This document shows, one piece after another, positions 42,267-50,002 of a DNA stretch of 64,000 bases (its first letter is position 1; each line of letters opens with the position of its first letter). The DNA comes from Dactylosporangium vinaceum (GTDB lineage Bacteria > Actinomycetota > Actinomycetes > Mycobacteriales > Micromonosporaceae), in the NCBI RefSeq assembly GCF_019904175.1, contig NZ_CP061913.1, positions 8,804,001 through 8,868,000 of the forward strand, in the 5' to 3' direction. Below the pieces are notes generated by a model. The model had not been told where the DNA came from and made no database searches. It saw only the letters and a program-made list of their open reading frames with translations. Position numbers and translations under genes: made by a program.

Positions 42267-43268
42267 ATGACTGACGCCTACGACGCCTACGTGCAGTGCC
42301 TGGCCGCCGCCGACGAGGACGGCGCCATCGACATCGCCGGCGGCCTGCTCCACAGTGGACACGACGCCGAGGCGGTGCTGCTCGACCTGGTCGCGCCGGC
42401 CCAGCGGCAGGTCGGCGAGTGGTGGCAGCGCAACGAGTGGAGCATCGCCCAGGAACACGCGGCGACCCACATCAGCGAGCGGGTCGTCGCCGCGCTCGCC
42501 GCGGCCACGCCCCGGCGCGCCGCGACCCGCGGCCGGGTGGTCGTCGCCTGCCTGGACGGCGAGTGGCACGCGCTGCCGGCCCGGATCGTCGCCGAGGTGC
42601 TGCGGCTGCGCGGCTGGAGCGTGACGTTCCTCGGTGCGAGCGTGCCGGTCGCGCACCTCGTCACCTACGTGCACCAGCAGGACGTCGACGCCGCCGCCCT
42701 CAGCTGCGCGCTGTCCACCCGGCTGCCGGCCGCGCACCTGGCCGTCCAGGCCGCCCGCCGGGCCGACGTGCCGATCATCGTCGGCGGCCGCGGCTTCGGC
42801 CCCGACGGCCGGTGGGCCCGGGCGATCGGGGCGAGCTGGGCCCCGGACGCGACGGGCGCCGCCGCGCTCCTCGACGACCGGGCCGCGCTGCGCCGGCCGC
42901 CGCCCGCGACGCTTGCGCATCTGGGCGACGATGAGTACGCGGGCCTGACCAAGCGGCGCGGCGACCTGGTGGACGAGGCGGCGGCCGAGCTGGCGCGCCG
43001 GTTCCCGCCGATGCGCGACTACTCCCCGGCCCAGCTCGACGCCACCCTGACCGACCTGACCCACATCGTCGACTTCCTCGCCGCCGCCGTCTACGTCGAC
43101 GACCCCGAGCTGTTCACCGGATTCCTGGCGTGGACCGCCGAGGTGCTCCAGAGCCGGGGCGTCCCCGCCACCAGCCTCAAGATCCCGCTGCACCGGTACC
43201 GCACCCTCCTCTACGACTTCCCGCGCGCCGGCCGCATGCTCGCCGCCGGACTCGCGCAGCTGCCTTGA
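42267..43268 (+). CDS. Cobalamin-binding sensor protein with CarH-type photoreceptor motif, no DNA-binding domain
   Basis: 333 residues. A helical cap domain (1-80) carries W53 with E63-H64, the exact W-x9-EH arrangement that covers the adenosyl face in CarH/LitR photoreceptors. A Rossmann-like B12 domain (88-215) has E99-W100-H101 in the place of the ExHxxG axial-ligand motif, then FLGASVPVAHLV, ALSCALS and IIVGGRGFG. A third, helical domain (220-333, ending LKIPLHRYRTLLYDFPRAGRML) is of a type I cannot name. CarH relatives have an N-terminal MerR-like domain; this one lacks it. It is 13 bases after the SpoIIE gene, so it likely feeds light or B12 status into the phosphatase/STAS switch. Confidence 0.88.
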   Translation: MTDAYDAYVQCLAAADEDGAIDIAGGLLHSGHDAEAVLLDLVAPAQRQVGEWWQRNEWSIAQEHAATHISERVVAALAAATPRRAATRGRVVVACLDGEWHALPARIVAEVLRLRGWSVTFLGASVPVAHLVTYVHQQDVDAAALSCALSTRLPAAHLAVQAARRADVPIIVGGRGFGPDGRWARAIGASWAPDATGAAALLDDRAALRRPPPATLAHLGDDEYAGLTKRRGDLVDEAAAELARRFPPMRDYSPAQLDATLTDLTHIVDFLAAAVYVDDPELFTGFLAWTAEVLQSRGVPATSLKIPLHRYRTLLYDFPRAGRMLAAGLAQLP

Positions 43269-43295
43269 CCTTCGGGTTGGTCGAAGGTCCAGGAT
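43265..43295 (+). promoter_or_regulatory. MerR-type promoter-operator of the MerR/clamp gene
   Basis: TTGACC (43265-43270) is a -35 element. GACCTTCG (43267-43274) and CGAAGGTC (43282-43289) form a perfect 8-base inverted repeat with a 7-base spacer, followed by a weak -10 (CAGGAT, 43290-43295) at a long 19-base spacing. This is the classic MerR operator layout. The GTG start lies 7 bases after the -10, so the transcript is leaderless. Confidence 0.7.
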
Positions 43296-43302
43296 CAGGG
43301 GC

Positions 43303-44346
43303 GTGGAGTACGAGGATCGGCTGACCATCGGCGCGTTCGCCCGGGCCGCGGGCGTGACGCCGAGCGCGCTGCGCTTCTACGACGAGTGCGGCCTGGTGCG
43401 CCCGGCCTTCGTCGACGCGGCGACCGGCTACCGGTACTACCGGCCCGCCCAGGTCGACGAGGTCGTGCTGATCCGGCGGCTGCGCGCGGCCGGGCTGCCG
43501 CTCGCCGACGTCCGCCGGGTGCTCGCCGGCCCGGTGGGGGCGGCGGAGGTACTGCTGGCCGATCACCTGGAGGCGATGGAGCGGGCGGTCGCCGAGGCCC
43601 GCGCCACGGTGGCGAGCACCCTGGCGCTCCTGCGTGACAGGCAGCGCAGCAGCGTCACGGTGCCCGGCCGGCTGCTCGCCGACGCGATAGGTCAGGTCGC
43701 CGGCGCGGCCGACGCGACAGGTGACGTGCCGGTGCTCGGGGGTGTCCTGCTGGAGCTGGCCGGCGGGGAGCTGCGGCTCGTGGCGACCGACCGCTATCGG
43801 CTGGCGATCCGGTCGCTGCGGCCCGAGCTCCGGCGCGGGGCCGACGCGTCGGCGGTCGTCGCGGCCGCGCAGTTGTGGCACCACCGGGCCTGGCTCGGCG
43901 CGCAGGACGTCGTCCGGCTGCGCTTCGGCGGCCCGGCCCTGCACCTCGGGGAGCGCCCGCTGCCGGCGATCGCCGAGCCGTATCCGGACTACCGCGTCGT
44001 CCTGCGCCAGCTGCCCGAGCCGGTGACAACAGTGGTGGCCGCGCGCCGGCCGCTGCTGCGCGCGCTCGGCGACGACCCCGCCGCCCGCCTGGACCTGCTC
44101 GTGGACAAGGGTCTGCGCGTCCGGTCGTCCGCGCGGCCGGCAGCGGCCGTCGACGTGCCGGCGGACGTGCGGGGTGAGCCCTCGGCCGTCAGCTTCCGGT
44201 TCACCACCCTGCAGCCGGCGGTCGCGGCCGGTGTCGGGCCCGACGTGCTGCTGCGGATCGGCCCGCCCGGGCAGCCGGCGGTCGTGCGCTCGGCCGACGA
44301 CAGCGACTTCACCATCCTGGCCATGCCGTGTGAGGAGACGCAGTGA
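43303..44346 (+). CDS. MerR-family regulator fused to DNA polymerase III beta-clamp domains 2 and 3
   Basis: 347 residues. Residues 7-75 are a MerR winged helix (TIGAFARAAGVTPSALRFYDECGLVRPA, then TGYRYYRPAQVDEVVLIRRLRAAGLPL) followed by the dimer helix to about 112. Residues 118-235 match the central domain of the DnaN sliding clamp (DVPVLGGVLLELAGGELRLVATDRYRLA). Residues 236-343 match its last domain (VSFRFTTLQPAVAAGVGP...AVVRSADDSDFTILAMP, like YLVMPMR of DnaN). The MerR part thus replaces clamp domain 1. It autoregulates, judging by the operator in its promoter. Function is unknown; DNA damage or replication sensing is a guess. The stop overlaps the next gene as GTGA. Confidence 0.9.
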   Translation: MEYEDRLTIGAFARAAGVTPSALRFYDECGLVRPAFVDAATGYRYYRPAQVDEVVLIRRLRAAGLPLADVRRVLAGPVGAAEVLLADHLEAMERAVAEARATVASTLALLRDRQRSSVTVPGRLLADAIGQVAGAADATGDVPVLGGVLLELAGGELRLVATDRYRLAIRSLRPELRRGADASAVVAAAQLWHHRAWLGAQDVVRLRFGGPALHLGERPLPAIAEPYPDYRVVLRQLPEPVTTVVAARRPLLRALGDDPAARLDLLVDKGLRVRSSARPAAAVDVPADVRGEPSAVSFRFTTLQPAVAAGVGPDVLLRIGPPGQPAVVRSADDSDFTILAMPCEETQ

Positions 44347-44777
44347 CCGACGACATGATGGCCCGCATCGGCGCCGCCGTGCAGCAGGGGCGCGACGGGC
44401 GGCCGGTGCTCACCGCGCTGTGGGACGAGATCGGGCCCGCGGGCGACCCCCTGCACCGGTGCAGCCTCGCGCACTACCTGGCCGACCTCCAGGACGACGC
44501 CGAGGCGGAGCTGCTGTGGGACGAGCGGGCCCTGGCCGCCGCCGCCGAGCTCACCGACGCGCGGGCGCAGCAGTATTACGCGGCACTGCAGGTGCGCGCG
44601 TTCCTGCCCTCGCTGCACCTCAACCTGGCCGACGTACACCATCGCCTCGCGCACCCCGAGCGGGCCCGCGAGCACCTGGCCGCCGCCCGCGCCGCCGCGC
44701 ATCACCTGCCGGACGACGGGTACGGCGAGATGATCCGCGGCGGCATTTCCAACCTGGAGGCCAGGTTGCTACCCTGA
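44343..44777 (+). CDS. Small helical TPR-like protein, partner of the MerR/clamp regulator
   Basis: 144 residues, all helical by eye, with tetratricopeptide-like pairs: CSLAHYLADLQDDAEAELLWDERALAAAAEL, then FLPSLHLNLADVHHRLAHPERAREHLAAARAAAHHL. No enzyme motif is seen. Its GTG overlaps the regulator's stop (GTGA), so the two are translated together and probably interact or act in one process. It is not recognised as a named family. Confidence 0.75.
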   Translation: MTDDMMARIGAAVQQGRDGRPVLTALWDEIGPAGDPLHRCSLAHYLADLQDDAEAELLWDERALAAAAELTDARAQQYYAALQVRAFLPSLHLNLADVHHRLAHPERAREHLAAARAAAHHLPDDGYGEMIRGGISNLEARLLP

Positions 44778-44829
44778 AAGCGGCCCTGTCGCCGTCGATG
44801 GCCCGCGTGCGCCGAGAAGCACGCCCCAT

Positions 44830-45351
44830 GTGAGCACTACCGCCATCCGAGTGCGGACCCCGAAAGAACTCCGATCCGCCCGCCGCCCCCGCCGGCACCG
44901 TTGCTGGGGCCACCTCCTCGCCGCACCGCTGTGGCCGATGCACGGCGCGAACCTCGGCACCCTCCTGCGCACCTGCGACGCCGTCGGCGCGTGCCTCGCC
45001 GTCCCGCCCTGGGCCTGGGTCGACGAGGCCGTGGCCCGCGGCAACACGCTGCGCCACCCCGCCTGTGTCCACCGCACCGGCGACCCGCTGCGCTGGCTCG
45101 CGTCCGAGCGCGCCGCCGGCAGCCGCATCCTCGGCGTCGAGCTCGCCGACGAGGCCGTCCGCCTCGCCGACCTCCCCGCCGCCCGCCGGCGCACCGTCAT
45201 GGTCCTCGGCCACGAGCAGACAGGTATCCCGCCCGAGGCCCTCGACCTCCTCGACGGCGCGGTCGAGATCCCGATGGTGGGCACCGGTGCGAGCCTCAAC
45301 GTCGCCGTCGCGGGCTCCCTGGTGCTGTACCGGCTCGCGGGCCTGCTGTAG
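44830..45351 (+). CDS. SpoU/TrmH-family RNA 2'-O-methyltransferase
   Basis: 173 residues, a SPOUT knotted methyltransferase. Motif 1 is NLGTLLRTCDAVGA, motif 2 VMVLGHEQTGIPPEAL and motif 3 IPMVGTGASLNVAVAGSLVLYRL, which form the SAM-binding knot. It lacks an N-terminal RNA-binding domain, which makes it a minimal TrmH/TrmL-type enzyme; the tRNA or rRNA target is not given by sequence. GTG 44830 fits the family length. The gap of 52 bases after the TPR-like gene leaves co-transcription possible. Confidence 0.9.
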   Translation: MSTTAIRVRTPKELRSARRPRRHRCWGHLLAAPLWPMHGANLGTLLRTCDAVGACLAVPPWAWVDEAVARGNTLRHPACVHRTGDPLRWLASERAAGSRILGVELADEAVRLADLPAARRRTVMVLGHEQTGIPPEALDLLDGAVEIPMVGTGASLNVAVAGSLVLYRLAGLL

Positions 45352-45366
45352 TGGCGCGGCGACAGC

Positions 45367-45402
45367 CACGGCCGGCACCCCGTGGAGCGGGCGCCGGCCG
45401 TG
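45367..45402. terminator. Bidirectional hairpin terminator
   Basis: CACGGCCGGC (45367-45376) pairs with GCCGGCCGTG (45393-45402), a perfect 10-base stem with a 16-base loop. It lies between the convergent methyltransferase and GH30 genes and can serve both. Confidence 0.75.
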
Positions 45403-45424
45403 ACCCGGGTGCTGCCGGGAAGGA

Positions 45425-47614
45425 TCAGGTGCTCAGGCGCAGGTAGTCCAGGTTGAAGCCGCCCGTCTCGCAGTACACCGTGAAGAGCTGGTCGCCCGCC
45501 GGGAGTGTGACTGTGGTGTGGACCGACCGGTAGGCGGCCCAGCCGCCGGTGTCCGGGACGGCGACGGTGGACAGGACCTGGTTGTTCGCGTCGCGGAAGG
45601 TGATCGCGCCGGGCGCCGGGGCGCCGCTGCCGTTGGCGACCCGCAGCTCGAGGTCGTAGGTCCCGGCCGCCGCCACGTCGAGGCGGTACTGCAGCCAGTT
45701 GCCGGCCGCGGTCCAGCCGACGTTCCGGCCACCGCTGGCCGCCGGGTTGTTCTCGACGAAGTTGGCGCCGCCGTCGGTCCAGCCGTGCTCCGCGGTGTAC
45801 GCCTCGGCCTCGACCTTCTCGCCGATCGGGGCGCCGTGTGGCACGACGTCGACCCGCACTGTCACCTCGTCGCTCGCGGCGCCGTCGGTCACCCGGAACC
45901 TGAGGTGCAGGGTCCCGGCCGTCGTCGGGTGCAGGCTCACCGCGCCGGTCGCGGCGTCGACGGTGACGCCTTCGGGCAGGTCGACCGCGTAGTACGCCAG
46001 GGCGTCGCGGTCGCGGTCGGTGGCCTTGAGTGTGAAGGTGGTCGTCGTGTACTGGTCCGCGCTGACGTCGGCCACCGCGGCCAGCTTCGGCGCGTGGTTG
46101 CCGCGCGCTGACGGGACGTCGGCCCTCCAGCGCAGCGTCGCGTAGGCGCCGGCGGGCACCGTTTCGACGAACTGCCGCCCGGCGAGCACCACGCGGACCT
46201 TGCGGGCCGCCGCGTTCGCGTTGCCGAGCACCGCCACGAAGTCGTCGCCGTCGCGGTACACCACGTTGCTCACGCCACCGTCGGCCGCGCTGGACTCCAC
46301 GCGGGTGTGCCGCGGGGTGAGGTACTTCGCGAACTGGCCCATGAGGTAGAGCTCGTCGCGGACCGTGTAGGTGCGGGCCGCGGTGTCGACCTTCACCAGG
46401 CGGTCCGGCCACTTCGTGGTCGCCGCGATCTGGTCCCAGTCCACGTTGTTGTCCCGCAGCGGCGTCCAGTGCAGCGTGCCGCCGTCCTGGTCGGTCGTCT
46501 GCGCCCACATGACGTAGGAGCTCGCGTCGAGCCGGAAGTAGCTGAGGATCGTGGCCGGCGACAGGTCACTGGTCTCGGTCATGTGGACGGGCTTGCCGGT
46601 CTGCTCGTAGGCGTCGCGCATGACCGTGGGGTCGCCCCAGTACGGGTGGAAGGCGATGGCGTCGGCCGCCCGCGCCGCCGCCGGGTCGTCCAGGACGCGG
46701 TGGTAGTTCTTGGTCTCGGTGCTGTTCGGGTCCTTCCAGTCCCAGAAGTTGAAGTCGTGGATGTACACGTCGACATCGCGCGGCAGGTGCCGGCGCATCG
46801 CCACGGCCAGCTGCTGCTGCTGCGCCACGCTGATGTCCATGGCCGGGTACACCACGTCCATGCCGGGCTCGTTGAGCAGCGTGAGCGCGTCGACCCGGAT
46901 GCCCTGGCGGGCGTACGCCTCGACGTACTTCGCGTAGTAGCGGGCGAACACGTCGATGCAGTCGTCGCGCAGCTTGCCGACCTGGTAGTAGTCGGTGGTG
47001 CTGCCGGGCTTCAGCGCGACCTCGCCGAGGAACCTGTTGTTGGTCTTCATCCACGCCGGCGCGCTCCAGGCGGAGGCGAAGAACGTGGCCCTCGGGTTGT
47101 ACCGCTGGATCAGCTTGACGGTGTCGACGATGTGCAGGTCGATGTCGCGCTGGATGGAGAAGTACCGCAGCCCGAAGTCCTCGGTGACGCCGGGCGGAAG
47201 GTCGTCCTCGGACCAGAACGGCAGGTGCTCGATGAGGTCGGGACTGCCGATGGTGAGGCGGAACCGGCTGAGCCCCGCCCCGGTCCGCGGGTCGACGAGG
47301 AGCCGGATCGCGTCCTCGCGCTGCTGCGGGGTGAGTTTCCAGAGGTTCGACACGCTCGTCTCATCGAGCGAGAAGCCGATTCCGCTGTACCGCTGCCGCG
47401 CCTGGCTTGGATCGATGACGACCGTTGCATCCGCGGCGGTGGATGCGCCGTCGCCGACCCGGACCGGTGGCAGTGGTTGCCAGGCCTGCGCGGCACCTGT
47501 CGAGTAGGTGCCGGTCACTGTCTGCGCCCGATGCGCCGGGGCCGCGGTTGCGGGCGCGGCCCCGGCAATCAGGGCGAGCAGCGCGGTCGAGGTGACCGTG
47601 ATGATGCGTCGCAC
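45425..47614 (-). CDS. Secreted GH30-family glycosidase with Ig-like and CBM6-type domains
   Basis: 729 residues. Signal peptide 1-26. A GH30 barrel with its beta-side domain covers about 60-500; the acid/base is E249 in LLNEPG and the nucleophile E347 in HMTETSD. An Ig/cadherin-like module (about 505-590, ADVSADQYTTTTFTLKATDRDRDALAYY) and a C-terminal CBM6-type module (about 597-729, VEAEAYTAEHGWTDGGANFVENNPAAS...DYLRLS) follow. GH30 enzymes cleave beta-1,6-glucan, glucuronoxylan or glucosylceramide; the domain order suggests polysaccharide, perhaps fungal beta-1,6-glucan. GTG 47614 has AAGGA upstream. It lies 31 bases after the lectin/beta-helix gene, so they are likely one unit. Confidence 0.88.
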   Translation of the reverse strand: MRRIITVTSTALLALIAGAAPATAAPAHRAQTVTGTYSTGAAQAWQPLPPVRVGDGASTAADATVVIDPSQARQRYSGIGFSLDETSVSNLWKLTPQQREDAIRLLVDPRTGAGLSRFRLTIGSPDLIEHLPFWSEDDLPPGVTEDFGLRYFSIQRDIDLHIVDTVKLIQRYNPRATFFASAWSAPAWMKTNNRFLGEVALKPGSTTDYYQVGKLRDDCIDVFARYYAKYVEAYARQGIRVDALTLLNEPGMDVVYPAMDISVAQQQQLAVAMRRHLPRDVDVYIHDFNFWDWKDPNSTETKNYHRVLDDPAAARAADAIAFHPYWGDPTVMRDAYEQTGKPVHMTETSDLSPATILSYFRLDASSYVMWAQTTDQDGGTLHWTPLRDNNVDWDQIAATTKWPDRLVKVDTAARTYTVRDELYLMGQFAKYLTPRHTRVESSAADGGVSNVVYRDGDDFVAVLGNANAAARKVRVVLAGRQFVETVPAGAYATLRWRADVPSARGNHAPKLAAVADVSADQYTTTTFTLKATDRDRDALAYYAVDLPEGVTVDAATGAVSLHPTTAGTLHLRFRVTDGAASDEVTVRVDVVPHGAPIGEKVEAEAYTAEHGWTDGGANFVENNPAASGGRNVGWTAAGNWLQYRLDVAAAGTYDLELRVANGSGAPAPGAITFRDANNQVLSTVAVPDTGGWAAYRSVHTTVTLPAGDQLFTVYCETGGFNLDYLRLST

Positions 47615-47645
47615 GGTGTCGCTTCCTTCGTGTCGGCCGGCGCCG

Positions 47646-49838
47646 TTACGGACCGCTCACCAGGTACTCGACCTGGTGCCCGGAGTTCACCGCGGCGCCG
47701 GTGTTGTTGATGACGTGCGAGATCGTGCCGGTGCCGCCGAGCGACACGGTCACCATGTCGTGGAACCTGACGCCCGCCTTGGCCGGCGCCTCGAACGCGT
47801 GCGCGGCGACGACGCCCGGGTTGACGTTGAAGTAGCAGTAGCTGCCCAGGCCCCACGCCTCGTGGGTGGTGACGCTGTCGGCCACCTTGTACGCGGCCCA
47901 GCCCTGCGTGCTGCCGTTCATGAACGCGGCCTGGTTCGGCGGGTCGTACGGCATCTCGTTCTGGTAGAAGTACGTCCGGCCGTTGTTGCCGTTCCAGATG
48001 GTCTGGTACTGCTGGAAGTGCTCCACGAACAGGCCGTAGAACGTCACGTTGTTGCCGTTGACGACCAGGCCGTTCTGCGCGGTGTTGCTGGTCCAGCCGA
48101 CGCCGGAGCCGTGGTCGGCCCGCCAGATCCACGAGTGGTCGCCGATCACGTCGTTGCTGTTGATCCGCAGGCTGACCGTCGCCTTGCCGACCCCGGCGCC
48201 ACCGATGCGGAAGAACACGTCGGAGAGGCTCGTCGGGTTCGCCGCGTGGCTCGCGCTCGAGCCGGAGGGGCCGATCTCCGCCAGTACCGCGGAGTTCGTC
48301 GAGCCGGCGTCGAAGAGCAGGCCGGCGAGCTTGACGCCGTCCACGTCAGCGGTGCGCAGTGCGGTGATGCCACCGTCGGGCACGAGCGTCGCCAGCCCCA
48401 GCCCGAGGATCACGGTGTCGGCGCGGGTCACGTTCAGCGTCTGGTCGAGGTGGTACACGCCCGGCGTGACGAGCAGGTTCTTGCCGGCCGCGAGCGCGTT
48501 GTTCATCGTCGCCGCGGTGTCGCCGGGCCTGATGACCTGGAACTGGCTGATCGGCAGGCTGGCCCCGGCCGGGTTGCCGCTCGCCCAGCTCACGCCGGCG
48601 GAGTTGGTGCGCAGTGCGGGCACGAACACCTGGTAGGCGCCGGCCGCGTCGACGTACAGGAACGGCTTCTCGCGCACGACCGGGGCCGTGCCGACGGTCG
48701 TGTACGGCGGGCTGGGGAAGCTGTTGGCGGGTGCGCCGGTGGCCCCGACGAACACCTGGTTCCAGTTGGAGCCGTTCCAGCTGCCCATCGCCGAGTTCCG
48801 GGTCAGCCACTGCTGCTGCGTGCCCGACTGGATCTGCCCGTCGATCTTGCTGTCGGCGATGAACCCGCCCGAGGACCAGCCGCCGTCGGACAGCGCCAGG
48901 TTGCCGCGCACGTGCATCCGCCGGTAGGGGGCCGCCTGCGACACGGCCCACCGGTCGAGCCCGCCGTTCGGTGTGACCGACAGGTTCTCGGCCGAGCGCC
49001 AGAAGTTCTGGGTCGCGTTCTGCGAGCCGTCCGGCCACCAGTCGGCCTCGGCGTGCACGGCGCCGTTGATGACGACCGCGTCAGGCGTGAGGCCGAGCCC
49101 GGCGACCTGGGTGTAGAAGCCGACGTTGGCGTCGACGTTGTAGGTGCCGGGCTTGAACAGCAGCGCGTAGCGCTGGGCCCCGAACTGGTTGCTCACCTGG
49201 CCGTTGAAGACGCTCGTGAGCTTGCTCTGGATGGTGGCCTGGGACATCGACGGGTCGAAGACCGTGACGTTCGGGCCGAGGTCGGGGTTGTTCGGGTTGT
49301 TCGGCACGCCGGTGGCGGTCGCGGTCGGCTGGCTCGTCCCTCCGGAGAAGTTCCACTTCTGGTTCGCGCCGCCGCCGCAGGTCCACAGCTGCAGCTTGGC
49401 CCCGTCGGCGAGGTTGTTGTCCTTGATGTCCAGGCACTTGCCGGAGTTGGTGTTGATCAGGTCGTGGGCCGCGTTCAGCGACCACTTCTGGCTGGCCACC
49501 GAGTCGTAGCAGGTCCACAGGTGCACGACGGCGCCGTCGTTGGTGGCCCCGTTGACCACGTCGAGGCACTTGCCGAGCCCCTGCACGGAGCCGTTGTCGG
49601 CGAGGGTCCAGCGCTGGTTGGCGCTGCCGGTGTAACACGTCCACATCTGCGGCTGGTTGCCGTCAGCGGTGGACCCGTCGGTGACGTCGAGGCACTTGCC
49701 GTTGGCCGAGCTGGTGATCTGCCCGGTACTGGCGGCGGAGGCGGCGGTCATGGCCACGGCGCCGACTGTGCCGACGGCCGCGGCGGTGACCGCGATCGCG
49801 AGCAGCGTCGAGCGCCGCACTCGTCTGGGTGCGTGCAT
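47646..49838 (-). CDS. Secreted ricin-lectin plus right-handed beta-helix protein
   Basis: 730 residues. Signal peptide 1-36. A ricin-type beta-trefoil (about 37-165) has three QxW-like repeats (ANQRWTL, ASQKWSL, ANQKWNF) and KCLD motifs for sugar binding. A Thr/Pro/Asn linker leads to a beta-helix of about 540 residues (ALLFKPGTYNVDANVGFYTQVAGLG, NLLVTPGVYHLDQTLNVTRADTVILGLGLATLVPDGG, and WAAYKVADSVTTHEAWGLGSYCYF). Similar actinomycete proteins are sometimes mislabelled adenylyl cyclase or F5/8 proteins; the fold resembles GH55/pectate-lyase types and a beta-glucan hydrolase is plausible, not proven. It sits between a LacI regulator and a GH30 enzyme. Confidence 0.8.
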   Translation of the reverse strand: MHAPRRVRRSTLLAIAVTAAAVGTVGAVAMTAASAASTGQITSSANGKCLDVTDGSTADGNQPQMWTCYTGSANQRWTLADNGSVQGLGKCLDVVNGATNDGAVVHLWTCYDSVASQKWSLNAAHDLINTNSGKCLDIKDNNLADGAKLQLWTCGGGANQKWNFSGGTSQPTATATGVPNNPNNPDLGPNVTVFDPSMSQATIQSKLTSVFNGQVSNQFGAQRYALLFKPGTYNVDANVGFYTQVAGLGLTPDAVVINGAVHAEADWWPDGSQNATQNFWRSAENLSVTPNGGLDRWAVSQAAPYRRMHVRGNLALSDGGWSSGGFIADSKIDGQIQSGTQQQWLTRNSAMGSWNGSNWNQVFVGATGAPANSFPSPPYTTVGTAPVVREKPFLYVDAAGAYQVFVPALRTNSAGVSWASGNPAGASLPISQFQVIRPGDTAATMNNALAAGKNLLVTPGVYHLDQTLNVTRADTVILGLGLATLVPDGGITALRTADVDGVKLAGLLFDAGSTNSAVLAEIGPSGSSASHAANPTSLSDVFFRIGGAGVGKATVSLRINSNDVIGDHSWIWRADHGSGVGWTSNTAQNGLVVNGNNVTFYGLFVEHFQQYQTIWNGNNGRTYFYQNEMPYDPPNQAAFMNGSTQGWAAYKVADSVTTHEAWGLGSYCYFNVNPGVVAAHAFEAPAKAGVRFHDMVTVSLGGTGTISHVINNTGAAVNSGHQVEYLVSGP

Positions 49839-50002
49839 GCGGGGGCTTCCTTGTCCCTGTGGCGGAGGGTGGGGTATCGCCAGGAAACACGCCGCCGGCT
49901 GCGCATGTCAATGAATGTCTGTCACTTTTTTCGACTCTTGACCGAAGCATTTTCTGAAACACACGTCAATCGCTACTCGCCGTGTAGGGATTTGGGCCGG
50001 CG

